This document shows positions 6,567 to 14,554 of a stretch of DNA of 21,475 bases, piece by piece. The translations under genes and the position numbers were made by a program. This stretch comes from a virus, in the IMG/VR virus record IMGVR_UViG_3300020578_005955, positions 1-21,475 of that record, one strand, 5' to 3'. Below the pieces are notes generated by a model. That model was not told the DNA's origin, made no database searches, and saw nothing but the letters and a program-made list of their open reading frames with translations. Numbering within the stretch: the first letter of the stretch is position 1; every line of letters starts with the position of its first letter.

Positions 6567-9324
6567 AGCTAATAAGCCACTCGGAAAATATATGATATCA
6601 AGTCAAGAAATTGAGGACTTTCTCCACGGAAATGACCCAGAACAATTTATAATAGCTATCGAGTTTGACTACGTTTCAAATTCAATTTACAAAGTAAAAG
6701 AAATACCAGGTAAAGGAAAAGACATCCGTAAAGACCATTTCATACCATTTGCTTGGGTTGGAGACCTTAGAGGTTGTGGTTTTTATAATGATTCAAAGTT
6801 AGCACAAAAAGAAGCAATGTCCAAACATGGAATTGTGATTGAAAAACTTGAAACGAAAGGAGATGAAAGACTAGAAAAAGGTCTATTATATTTGGTAAAA
6901 TCACTAAAAGGTTATAGAGAACTAATACAATTTTTTAGAGATGGTAATTTTGACCCTTGGAGTGATAAGTCAAAAGATAAAATTTTAATCCTCCCTCCTG
7001 TTGAACAATATTTTATTGCGAAAGAAAAAAGATTATTTAAAGGATTCTATGATTACGACCAAGTGACTCGTTTGGTTTTTGACTTGGAAACAAACGCATT
7101 GGACCCGAAAGACGGACGCATATTGATGATTGGAATTAAAACGAACAAGGGATATAATAAGGTTATTGAATGTCTTAATGAATCTCAAGAAAAGGGTGCA
7201 ATCGTCGAATTTTTTAATATAATCGACCAAATAAAACCTTCAATTATAGGAGGTTACAACTCAGCAAATTTTGATTGGAATTGGATTTTCGTAAGAGCAC
7301 AAATACTTGGTATTGACCTAAGAAAAACAATTAAATCTCTACACCCACAACATTCTTATACAAGAAAGGAAAGTATTTTAAAACTTGCAAATGAAGTTGA
7401 GGATTATCTTCAAACTTCAATTTGGGGGTACAATGTTATTGACATCCTTCACTCAGTTCGTAGAGCTCAGGCAATTAATTCAAATATTAAAGCTGCAGGT
7501 TTAAAATACATTACAAAGTTTATTAATAGAGAAGCCAAAGACCGTATATACATAGAGCACGCACATATCGGAAAGATGTACGCTGCTAAAGAAGAGTATT
7601 GGTTGAATATTCAAAACGGTAATTACAAAAAAATTGGAACAGACGAAAAAATAGATGAGGTTTGTAAAAAGAGAGACGATGTTTACATCCGAACTACAGG
7701 GGATAATCTCGTTGAAAGATACTTAGAGGACGACTTGGAGGAATCTTTGGCAGTCGATAAGGAATTTAATCAAGCTTCATTTTTGCTTGCCTCTATAATA
7801 CCTACGACTTATGAAAGGGTCTCAACAATGGGAACTGCGAGTCTATGGAAAATGTTAATGATTGCTTGGTCTTATAAAAATGGATTAGCGATACCTCAAA
7901 AACAACCCAAGACAAACTTTGTAGGAGGTCTTTCACGACTACTCAAGGTAGGATACAGTAAGAATGTACTCAAATTAGACTTTTCTTCCCTATACCCATC
8001 TATTCAACTTGTACATGATATATTCCCTACATGTGATGTCACGGGAGGTATGAAGGGAATGTTAAAACATTTTCGTGATACTCGTATCAAATACAAACAA
8101 CTCGCTGAGGATTACTATTTTACAGACCAAGAAAAATCACTTTCATATTCGAACAAACAACTACCAATAAAAATATTCATCAACTCAATGTTTGGTGCTT
8201 TGTCAGCTCCTCAAGTATTTGCTTGGGGTGACATGTATATGGGTGAGCAAATCACTTGTACTGGTCGTCAGTACCTTCGTCAAATGATTAAGTTTTTTAT
8301 GTGCAAAGGTTACACCCCTTTAGTTATGGATACGGATGGCGTTAATTTCTCAAGTCCAGAAGATTCAGACACTCATAGATATATTGGTCGTGGTTTGAAT
8401 TGGAAAGTAGATGCGGGTAAAGTGTATTTTGGTCCCGAAGCTGACGTCGCGGAGTATAATGATATATTCATGAGAGGGGAAATGGCTCTTGACACAGACG
8501 GCATATGGCCTTCATGTATAAATTTATCGAGAAAAAACTATGCTGTGATGGATTCTAAAGGAAAAGTAAAGTTGACTGGAAACTCTATAAAATCAAAAAA
8601 ACTTCCACTATATATTGAAGAATTTTTAGACAATGGTATTAAAATTCTGTTAGAAGGTAAGGGAAAAGAATTTATAGAGTATTACTATCAATATCTACAA
8701 TTAATATTCGACAAAAAAATTGCTTTATCTAAAATTGCCCAAAGAGCTAAGGTTAAATTGACACTAGATGATTATAAAAAAAGATTGTCTCAGCGAACCA
8801 AAGCGGGTAATCAGATGTCAAGAATGGCACATATGGAATTAATATTACAAAACAATCTTACTGCAAATTTGGGCGATGTAATAATGTATGTTAATAATGG
8901 CGTAAAAGCATCTCACGGAGATGTTCAAAAGAAGGGTGAGGGTGTTCAAATAAATTGTTATATGTTGGATTCCGACATTCTAGATATTAATCCTAATATG
9001 ACCGGCGATTATAATGTTCCGAGAGCGGTTGTTACTTTTAACAAGAGAATTGAACCTTTACTAGTTGTATTTAAACAGGAAATCAGAGATGCATTAATTG
9101 TGAACGACCCAGCTGAAAGAGGAATATTTACTACATCTCAATGTGAACTTATCAACGGCATACCTTTCAATAGTGGAGACCAAGATAAATTGGAAGAAGA
9201 CGTTCTTCAAATAACTGAACAAGAATTGGAATATTGGAAAAGAAGAGGATTAGAGCCTGATTACATTTACAATCTGGCTGATGAAGGATGGGAGAAAAAA
9301 TTAGGATTGTTTCAATCCGTCTGA
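6562..9324 (+). CDS. Family B DNA polymerase with 3'-5' exonuclease (T4 gp43-like)
   Basis: The replicative polymerase, 920 residues from a GTG start; ATG at 6592 (residue 11) is the alternative and no in-frame start lies further upstream before the stop at 6541. Exonuclease motifs: Exo I FDLET (173-177), Exo II GGYNSANFDW (230-239), Exo III YLEDD (387-391). Polymerase motifs: A LDFSSLYPSIQ (472-482), B KIFINSMFGA (537-546), C VMDTDG (588-593), then RKNYAV (657-662) as the KxY-type element. All catalytic Asp/Glu are present, so it should be active. Oddities: Phe for the usual Tyr in motif B, DTDG where DTDS is usual, and only about 55 residues between motifs A and B, much shorter than in T4, implying reduced fingers. 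The first 165 residues do not look like T4 gp43. The C-terminal KKLGLFQSV could be a sliding-clamp-binding tail. The 3' end overlaps the convergent gene by 24 bp. Confidence 0.95.
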   Translation: MKANKPLGKYMISSQEIEDFLHGNDPEQFIIAIEFDYVSNSIYKVKEIPGKGKDIRKDHFIPFAWVGDLRGCGFYNDSKLAQKEAMSKHGIVIEKLETKGDERLEKGLLYLVKSLKGYRELIQFFRDGNFDPWSDKSKDKILILPPVEQYFIAKEKRLFKGFYDYDQVTRLVFDLETNALDPKDGRILMIGIKTNKGYNKVIECLNESQEKGAIVEFFNIIDQIKPSIIGGYNSANFDWNWIFVRAQILGIDLRKTIKSLHPQHSYTRKESILKLANEVEDYLQTSIWGYNVIDILHSVRRAQAINSNIKAAGLKYITKFINREAKDRIYIEHAHIGKMYAAKEEYWLNIQNGNYKKIGTDEKIDEVCKKRDDVYIRTTGDNLVERYLEDDLEESLAVDKEFNQASFLLASIIPTTYERVSTMGTASLWKMLMIAWSYKNGLAIPQKQPKTNFVGGLSRLLKVGYSKNVLKLDFSSLYPSIQLVHDIFPTCDVTGGMKGMLKHFRDTRIKYKQLAEDYYFTDQEKSLSYSNKQLPIKIFINSMFGALSAPQVFAWGDMYMGEQITCTGRQYLRQMIKFFMCKGYTPLVMDTDGVNFSSPEDSDTHRYIGRGLNWKVDAGKVYFGPEADVAEYNDIFMRGEMALDTDGIWPSCINLSRKNYAVMDSKGKVKLTGNSIKSKKLPLYIEEFLDNGIKILLEGKGKEFIEYYYQYLQLIFDKKIALSKIAQRAKVKLTLDDYKKRLSQRTKAGNQMSRMAHMELILQNNLTANLGDVIMYVNNGVKASHGDVQKKGEGVQINCYMLDSDILDINPNMTGDYNVPRAVVTFNKRIEPLLVVFKQEIRDALIVNDPAERGIFTTSQCELINGIPFNSGDQDKLEEDVLQITEQELEYWKRRGLEPDYIYNLADEGWEKKLGLFQSV

Positions 9325-9636
9325 TGAGAGAATATACCAATTACCCCTAACGAATCTAAACTCCACACAAGCAAATTTATCTAATTCAACTTCATTAAAC
9401 TCTTCATCGATTAAACCCAAATCAGGTATTACCACTAGTTTTGTCATTGATTTTACAACCACATGGTCACTTGTCTTTGAATTTAAATAAAGAATTGATT
9501 CTTGAATTCCTCTTACAACAACACAAGCTTCACCCTGAATTGTATAAGATGGCTCTGATACAATTGCGACTTCAGAGGTTTCAATTTTAAACCCATTTAT
9601 AATTCTTATGGAAGGTATTGATTTTACAATTGCCAT
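9301..9636 (-). CDS. Small putative virion protein, unknown function
   Basis: A 111-residue protein, acidic, predicted mostly beta: an N-terminal MAIVKSIPSIRIINGF, regularly spaced hydrophobic strands and a C-terminal FRFVRGNWYILSSDG. I do not recognise a named family, although the ending resembles short phage structural proteins. Its ATG overlaps the stop of the neck-protein gene by one base (TAATG), so it is translated from the same message and may be a partner or decoration protein of the neck or head. Its last 24 bases overlap the end of the convergent polymerase gene. No terminator is visible between them, so transcripts from the two strands must overlap here. Confidence 0.6.
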   Translation of the reverse strand: MAIVKSIPSIRIINGFKIETSEVAIVSEPSYTIQGEACVVVRGIQESILYLNSKTSDHVVVKSMTKLVVIPDLGLIDEEFNEVELDKFACVEFRFVRGNWYILSSDGLKQS

Positions 9637-10763
9637 TAGATTACGTAAATTTGACGGGGCATCGCTCTATATCTCATTTGTTTGTTAAGATTTTCTGCAA
9701 TTGTGGCTTCTCTCTCCATTACTTTTTCAGGTCTAAGTCTTGTTAACCATCCTTCAGGACCTGTCAGTTCCTCGAGTAATTTTAATTTTTCGTCTTTGGA
9801 TTCAGTTGATAAACTTTGATAATCCAAAGTAATTTCACTATCAGGAGTTTTCAAATTACCTGAGTATTTTCCTCTTACTCGCGCCAATGTCTCTTTACAA
9901 TAGGCGGTAAACCATCTACGGACCCATTGTTGGCCAGGAACGTTTATGTCTTCCCAAGAAAGGGATTCGATTGGAACGTCTGTTGGTAGTTTTATGACGT
10001 CTGGGTTCGCTTTGAGACAATCTAGTCTATCATCGGGCCCTACATCATAATACCAATACCAAACAGTTTTTCCAACATACAAGCTGTAATTACTCCAGTT
10101 GAATCTTCCACCGGGTGTATTATAAAGAAATATATTTTTCTTACCATCGGGTAAACCTGTTATTCTATAAGTTAATGAACCTCCTAAGATTCTGTTTAAA
10201 ATATTTGCTTCTTGCATTCTTATCAAGTAGTCAAAACCTGACATCATAAAGTATGAGCCTTGATAACCCATTTGAGCATAACCTGCTTGGTCTGCACCCA
10301 AACCTATACCACCAAAACCAAATCCACCAATACCCCCTATTCCTAATGCGTTGAAAGGTCGGTTCGAGAACCATAGAAGTTCGTTTACTTCACGACCCGC
10401 AGGAATTTCGTAATTTTGTGTATTGGCACTAAGTTCAAAATAATCTTTTTTCAACACCCAAGGTCCTACTGTTTGTAGTCCCACAATTTTAGAATATGAG
10501 TATGAAAATTGTTGCTCAAAGTCCATAGTTCTTGTTATCAAAGCTCTAGCGACAGATTTTTCATTCATGTTCAAATTGACAAGGTTGACCCATTGAGAAT
10601 CAATCAACCACTGTAGAATATACTCTTCATAATCGCCAATTGAAAGTTCCATCAAAGAGTCAAGCATTTCGTCAGTAAGTTCTACACTACGTAAAGGCGC
10701 TCCAAGTTGATTTCTTAATCTATTATAGATTCTACTTCTTTCTGGTTCAGGGATTACTGCCAT
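9636..10763 (-). CDS. Neck (head completion) protein, T4 gp13-like
   Basis: A 375-residue protein. The opening RIYNRLRNQLGAPLRSVEL and the following helical LTDEMLDSLMELSIGDYEEY match the start of T4-type gp13 neck proteins, as does the late part: WVRRWFTAYCKETLARVRGK, a LDYQSLSTES segment and KLKLLEELTGPEGWL. T4 gp13 (about 309 residues) joins the filled head to the tail with gp14. This one is longer, with a Gly-rich insertion (GIGGIGGFGFGGIGLG, near residues 140-156) and an aromatic stretch KTVWYWYYDVGPDD. ATG at 10763 is preferred over the TTG one codon upstream. An ATATTTAT motif in sense lies 15 bases upstream. It is encoded on the opposite strand to the sheath and tube genes, unlike in T4. 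The family call rests on pattern, not alignment. Confidence 0.6.
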   Translation of the reverse strand: MAVIPEPERSRIYNRLRNQLGAPLRSVELTDEMLDSLMELSIGDYEEYILQWLIDSQWVNLVNLNMNEKSVARALITRTMDFEQQFSYSYSKIVGLQTVGPWVLKKDYFELSANTQNYEIPAGREVNELLWFSNRPFNALGIGGIGGFGFGGIGLGADQAGYAQMGYQGSYFMMSGFDYLIRMQEANILNRILGGSLTYRITGLPDGKKNIFLYNTPGGRFNWSNYSLYVGKTVWYWYYDVGPDDRLDCLKANPDVIKLPTDVPIESLSWEDINVPGQQWVRRWFTAYCKETLARVRGKYSGNLKTPDSEITLDYQSLSTESKDEKLKLLEELTGPEGWLTRLRPEKVMEREATIAENLNKQMRYRAMPRQIYVI

Positions 10764-10778
10764 CAAAATGATTTAGCT

Positions 10779-10786
10779 ATAAATAT
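10779..10786 (-). promoter_or_regulatory. ATATTTAT motif upstream of the neck-protein gene
   Basis: Read on the minus strand, the octamer overlaps the last base of the upstream SOD gene's stop and ends 15 bases before the neck-protein ATG. It would give the two structural genes a promoter separate from the SET-SNF2-SOD group. The plus strand reads TATAAATA here, but no plus-strand gene starts nearby. Confidence 0.4.
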
Positions 10787-12315
10787 CATCTCAAGGTATA
10801 AATAAAATCACTCACGGGAAACTTGTAGGCATTTATTCCTTTTTCGATATTTTTGTTTTCGAATACGATAGTTTCGAATGAATTACTGAAAATCATCCAA
10901 TCAACATTATATTTTTTTACACTACTTGGTGTTAGTACAACATAATTTTCATCCTCAATAAAGTATGTTGAAAATGGCTTTATTTGTGATTTGTAAATTT
11001 TACCGTCAACCTGAATTTCGCAATCTAACCCCTCAGAATCAGATTGTGCCCCGAAAGAACTTTTTATTTCTACATTACCTTCTCCAAATTCTTTTTCCAA
11101 TCTTTCTTTGGACCATGATTCTACTTTTCCTCCTTTTATTTTACTTTCACCTAAGTTTGACATAATAGCAATGTAAAAAGCAGAATCTTCTTTAAAAATT
11201 TTGTCAGCGCCCATTACAAGTATTTTGACAAGTCTTTTGATTCCCTCAATTTGTTCTTCGGGTTTTTTCCCCCGCAATAAAATTTTTGGTTTTCCCAAAG
11301 AAGAAAGTAGGGCGTTCACACTTTTTGTTATCATACAAAAAGCCCTGTGATTACCAGCTAAATAACTAATGTCGTGCCTTATTCCATCTTTATAGAAACC
11401 TTGCATTCTGTTTTGACTGATGTCTTTTTCTTTGAATTCTAACCAAGAAATTTTTTTGAGAGCGGTATAAATTCCACCACCATATATTTTACTAATCTCG
11501 TTGTTTTCTAATAAGGATTGAAAAAAGTTATCATCCTCTTTACCACAAGATTGAATAAAATTTTTTTTACCTTCCATTAGTAACCCTTGACCAATTTTTG
11601 ATTCAATGAGGTTCGTTTTGGATTTCATTTCGAATAGTTTGGAAACAAAATCCCAATTTACAACTTTCCAAAAGTTTGTGATGTATTCGTCTCTTTTGTT
11701 TCTGTATTTGAGATAATAAGCATGTTCCCATAAGTCCAAACCCAATAATGGAAATCCCCCACCTTCAACAACGTTCATAAGTGGGTTGTCTTGATTTGGA
11801 GTAGACATTATTTTCAAATTTCCGTTCTTAGTTAATAGTAACCAAACCCATCCTGACCCAAACCTGTCTTTAGCAATCGTTTCAAATTTCTTTTTGAAAT
11901 TGGTGAATGTACCATATTCTTTGGTAATCTTTTTATAAAGTTCGCCAGTCAATTTTTTTGGCTTCGGTGTTAACATATTCCAAAACATTGCGTGGTTGAA
12001 TGCTCCACCAGCGTTATTTCTTATTACTTTGTCGTACCTTGAAATATTTTTAATTATTTTTTCAAGTTCCAAATCACCGTAATTCTTTTTGGCTAATGCG
12101 TCGTTCAATTTATCTACATAACCCTTATAATGTTTGTTGTAGTGAAATTCCATTGTCTCGGGGTCAATGAATGTTTTGAGGGCTGAGTAAGAATAGGGTA
12201 ATTTTTCTATCCCTATTTTTTTCATTTCTGTGAGGAGTAAATTTTTCTCTTCGTTCACTTTGTTTTCCAAAATCTTATATTCGATTTTTTGGATTTCTTC
12301 TTGTAATTTTTTCAT
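10786..12315 (-). CDS. Mn-type superoxide dismutase fused to a putative PD-(D/E)XK nuclease domain
   Basis: A 509-residue fusion. Residues 38-230 form a full Fe/Mn superoxide dismutase: LPYSYSALKTF, METAL-ligand His58 in MEFHYNKHYKGYV (with His62 and Tyr66), His108 in NNAGGAFNHAMFW, and Asp194 and His198 in GLDLWEHAYYLKY. Gly104 at the FeSOD-Gln position and Gln175 in STPNQDNPLM indicate the manganese type. All four ligands are kept, so it should convert superoxide to peroxide and oxygen. A helical extension of about 37 residues precedes it. The 270-residue C-terminal part is not SOD. It is helical, then ends with SEGLDCEIQVDGKIYKSQIK (427-446) and VDWMIFSN (471-478), a D(x)n-QxK layout typical of PD-(D/E)XK nucleases (Asp431, Gln444, Lys446). 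The nuclease call is inference. The start at 12315 is the only upstream ATG and no Shine-Dalgarno is present. Confidence 0.85.
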   Translation of the reverse strand: MKKLQEEIQKIEYKILENKVNEEKNLLLTEMKKIGIEKLPYSYSALKTFIDPETMEFHYNKHYKGYVDKLNDALAKKNYGDLELEKIIKNISRYDKVIRNNAGGAFNHAMFWNMLTPKPKKLTGELYKKITKEYGTFTNFKKKFETIAKDRFGSGWVWLLLTKNGNLKIMSTPNQDNPLMNVVEGGGFPLLGLDLWEHAYYLKYRNKRDEYITNFWKVVNWDFVSKLFEMKSKTNLIESKIGQGLLMEGKKNFIQSCGKEDDNFFQSLLENNEISKIYGGGIYTALKKISWLEFKEKDISQNRMQGFYKDGIRHDISYLAGNHRAFCMITKSVNALLSSLGKPKILLRGKKPEEQIEGIKRLVKILVMGADKIFKEDSAFYIAIMSNLGESKIKGGKVESWSKERLEKEFGEGNVEIKSSFGAQSDSEGLDCEIQVDGKIYKSQIKPFSTYFIEDENYVVLTPSSVKKYNVDWMIFSNSFETIVFENKNIEKGINAYKFPVSDFIYTLR

Positions 12316-12336
12316 AAATAATGAAAGGCGTTTTAT

Positions 12337-12344
12337 ATAAATAA
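12337..12344 (-). promoter_or_regulatory. TTATTTAT motif upstream of SOD fusion gene
   Basis: This is a one-mismatch version of the ATATTTAT motif, read on the minus strand in the 43-bp gap after the helicase gene, ending 21 bases before the SOD start. Weak evidence on its own. Confidence 0.25.
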
Positions 12345-12358
12345 CACGCTTTCTGATA

Positions 12359-14113
12359 TTATCTCATTTCGTTGATGCGGTTCATTATTTCTTCCACGAA
12401 GTCCGCAGAATTTTGAATGTCCCCCATAACAGTAGCAATAACGTTTTTCTTTTGGTTTAATATGTCATAGATTATACCCTCGATTGTGTTTTCAAAGATG
12501 GGGTAATATACCAATACATTGTTCTTTTGACCGTATCTGTATGCTCGGTCTTCGGCTTGAGAGTGGTCGGATGGTAAAAAAGATAAGTCGTTCATTATTA
12601 CAGCTTCGGCTGACGTGAGTGTGATACCGACACCAGCGGCCTTAATGTTTCCAACAAACACCGTAATTTTTTCGTTTTCTTGAAATTGGTCGACTGCTAA
12701 TTGTCTTTCGGGTTTTGACATTGAACCATCAAGTTTAACTGCTGACTTACCAAAATGTTCACAGATTTTATTTAGAGAGTTAGTAAAATTACAAAATATT
12801 ATAACTTTTTTTCCTTGTTCTAATATGTTTTCGGCAAGCTCAATCGTTTGATTTGTTTTCTCATCTGCAATAATTTGTCTTACTTTTGTGAGTTTTGTAA
12901 ATTGAACAGTGAGAGATTTGGATTCTTCAGGGTTTTTTTCATACCAATTATAATATTCACCCATGAGTTCTTCATACTCTTTAGATTTAAGTCTAAGATA
13001 TACAGGTGTAATAATCTTGTCAGGCAAATCTAAAACATCTTCTTTTAATCTTCTGAGTAATAATGATGATGTTCTGTCTCTTAATTCTTCCAAGTTTGAT
13101 GCTCCCATCACATTCCAAACTTTTCTTGGACCAACCCTAAATTGATATCCCGAACAATATCTGATAACATAGGCCATCCAATTCTTGGCAACAGGTGAAT
13201 CTACAAGACTTAACAAGTTATAATAATCAATTGGTCTTGATGTCATAGGTGTGCCTGTTAAAAGCCATAGTCGGTCAACTTTTTTGACTATGTCATTAAT
13301 TAATTTTGTTCGTTGGGCTTGAGGATTTTTGATATAGTGTGCCTCATCAACAACCACCAAATCGAAATTCGCATTATTAATTTGTGACTCACTTTTTTTC
13401 TTAATGTCATGGAAATTTTTTATTATATCGTAATTTATAATAACAAAGTCGTGTTCTGTTGAAAAATTCTTTCCCTCCGCGATAAAAATACTTTTGTCAG
13501 TGTAGTTCTCAATTTCCCTTTTCCAATTTATTTTCAATGTTGCAGGACAAATAATAAGTATTTTTTTCGCACCTGTTTCAAGAGCGGATATTATTGTTGA
13601 AGTAGTCTTACCAAGACCCATGTCATCAGCCAATATGAATTTTTTGTTTTCTACTAGTTTTTGAACCGCCTCTTTTTGATGATTAAGAGGAGGTCTTACA
13701 GAATATTTTTCGTAGTTAATCACCACATCCTTAACGGTATTATCTTTTATTACAGCCGCCTTTGGAAGCCAAAAATCGTGAATTTCTTCAGAATCAAAAA
13801 TTTTTCCCCAAATGTGAAAAGATTTTTCCCTTTCCGCTAATAATTTTTCCACCCATATTTTTGTTGGAATTTCAGTATATAATTTGTCGTCTGCGAGTTT
13901 TTGTGCAAAATAAGCATCTAAGATTATCCATTTTCGAGCAATTTTAGGGGAAATCTCATAGTTTTCAATTATGTATTCTGATTGACTTCTTGTTGGATAA
14001 AATTTTTTATTAATTTGAGACTTTCTTTTCAGCTCCAAAATGTAGTTGTTAGCCCCCTGATAGGTTTCGAGTAATGTGATGGCTTTAGACTCTAAACTAA
14101 TTTCAGAACTCAT
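12359..14113 (-). CDS. SNF2-family DNA translocase/helicase (SMARCAL1-like)
   Basis: A 584-residue superfamily 2 ATPase. Seen: motif I DDMGLGKT (163-170, Walker A), Ia ICPATLKINW (188-197), II DEAH (256-259), III LTGTP (285-289), IV KVIIFCNF (436-443), V AAGVGITLTSA (492-502), VI QAEDRAYRYGQ (519-529). QxxxRxxRxGQ in motif VI is the SNF2 signature and the short spacing suggests the distant SMARCAL1/HARP branch, known for reannealing and fork remodelling. T4 UvsW performs fork regression and may be the functional counterpart. Residues 1-137 are a helical N-terminal domain that I do not recognise. ATG at 14113 overlaps the stop of the SET gene by one base. An intact core predicts activity; substrate is inferred. 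Confidence 0.92.
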   Translation of the reverse strand: MSSEISLESKAITLLETYQGANNYILELKRKSQINKKFYPTRSQSEYIIENYEISPKIARKWIILDAYFAQKLADDKLYTEIPTKIWVEKLLAEREKSFHIWGKIFDSEEIHDFWLPKAAVIKDNTVKDVVINYEKYSVRPPLNHQKEAVQKLVENKKFILADDMGLGKTTSTIISALETGAKKILIICPATLKINWKREIENYTDKSIFIAEGKNFSTEHDFVIINYDIIKNFHDIKKKSESQINNANFDLVVVDEAHYIKNPQAQRTKLINDIVKKVDRLWLLTGTPMTSRPIDYYNLLSLVDSPVAKNWMAYVIRYCSGYQFRVGPRKVWNVMGASNLEELRDRTSSLLLRRLKEDVLDLPDKIITPVYLRLKSKEYEELMGEYYNWYEKNPEESKSLTVQFTKLTKVRQIIADEKTNQTIELAENILEQGKKVIIFCNFTNSLNKICEHFGKSAVKLDGSMSKPERQLAVDQFQENEKITVFVGNIKAAGVGITLTSAEAVIMNDLSFLPSDHSQAEDRAYRYGQKNNVLVYYPIFENTIEGIIYDILNQKKNVIATVMGDIQNSADFVEEIMNRINEMR

Positions 14114-14511
14114 TATTTGATATTAATATCTTTTCTACCATCATTCCAATATTCTTCACCACCATAGAAAATTAGAATTTCTTCATCTTTATCTATGTCT
14201 CTTGTTGCGTAAAACTCGAATGTATCATGTACTTTATTGGACCTCCAATTTGCATTTGGTGTGTTACTGTGATTATAAAAACTCGAAAAGCCTAAACCAA
14301 CGACTTGTAATTCCCATTCTGATGTCCCCATAGGCCAATTAAATCGATGGTTAATCAAAATTGGGCTAGATGTTTTTTTAGGAATATTCAAATCCAAGTA
14401 TGGGCATATTTCGAAAACTTCATTAATAAGAATTTTTTCAGAGGCAAATATTCCTCTACCGTGGATTGGACTTTTGTCCAAATAAATTTTGGTCGGTGGA
14501 TTTACACGCAT
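14113..14511 (-). CDS. SET-domain protein (putative protein lysine methyltransferase)
   Basis: A compact 132-residue SET domain with almost nothing else. Seen: KIYLDKSPIHGRGIFASE (8-25; the GRGxFA S-adenosylmethionine site), FYNHSNTPNANW (78-89; the NHSxxPN pseudoknot motif) and YATRDIDKDEEILIFYGG (101-118; the GEEL-type end with the catalytic Tyr). The size resembles the stand-alone viral vSET of chloroviruses (about 119 residues), a histone methyltransferase. The phage or host target is unknown; nucleoid proteins, ribosomal proteins or virion proteins are possible. The ATG at 14511 is chosen because a GTG at 14580 would overlap the start of the divergent gene and add a segment unlike SET. 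It is translationally coupled to the SNF2 gene (TAATG), so the two products are made together. Confidence 0.85.
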   Translation of the reverse strand: MRVNPPTKIYLDKSPIHGRGIFASEKILINEVFEICPYLDLNIPKKTSSPILINHRFNWPMGTSEWELQVVGLGFSSFYNHSNTPNANWRSNKVHDTFEFYATRDIDKDEEILIFYGGEEYWNDGRKDINIK

Positions 14512-14542
14512 AGTACTTAGTCGAAATATAATCTTTGAAACA

Positions 14543-14550
14543 ATATTTAT
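14543..14550 (+). promoter_or_regulatory. ATATTTAT motif in the divergent SET/virion-protein intergenic region
   Basis: The octamer ends four bases before the ATG at 14555, the same distance as at 6105-6112. It belongs to a 14-mer AATATTTATCAATA (14542-14555) that recurs exactly at 17045-17058 upstream of the tail sheath. The 43-bp gap (14512-14554) must also hold the promoter for the minus-strand SET operon. Confidence 0.45.
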
Positions 14551-14554
14551 CAAT

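Noticed and set aside
10764-10766. TTG start one codon upstream in the neck-protein gene
   Set aside because: ATG directly follows at 10763, and nothing favours a TTG start.
12322-12354. AAAGGCG...CGCTTT inverted repeat between the helicase and SOD genes as a terminator
   Set aside because: The stem is interrupted, the loop is about 16 bases and no T-run follows on either strand.
14489-14554. Longer 14555 gene from GTG at 14489
   Set aside because: It would read through the SET gene's start region; ATG at 14555 lies four bases after the ATATTTAT motif.
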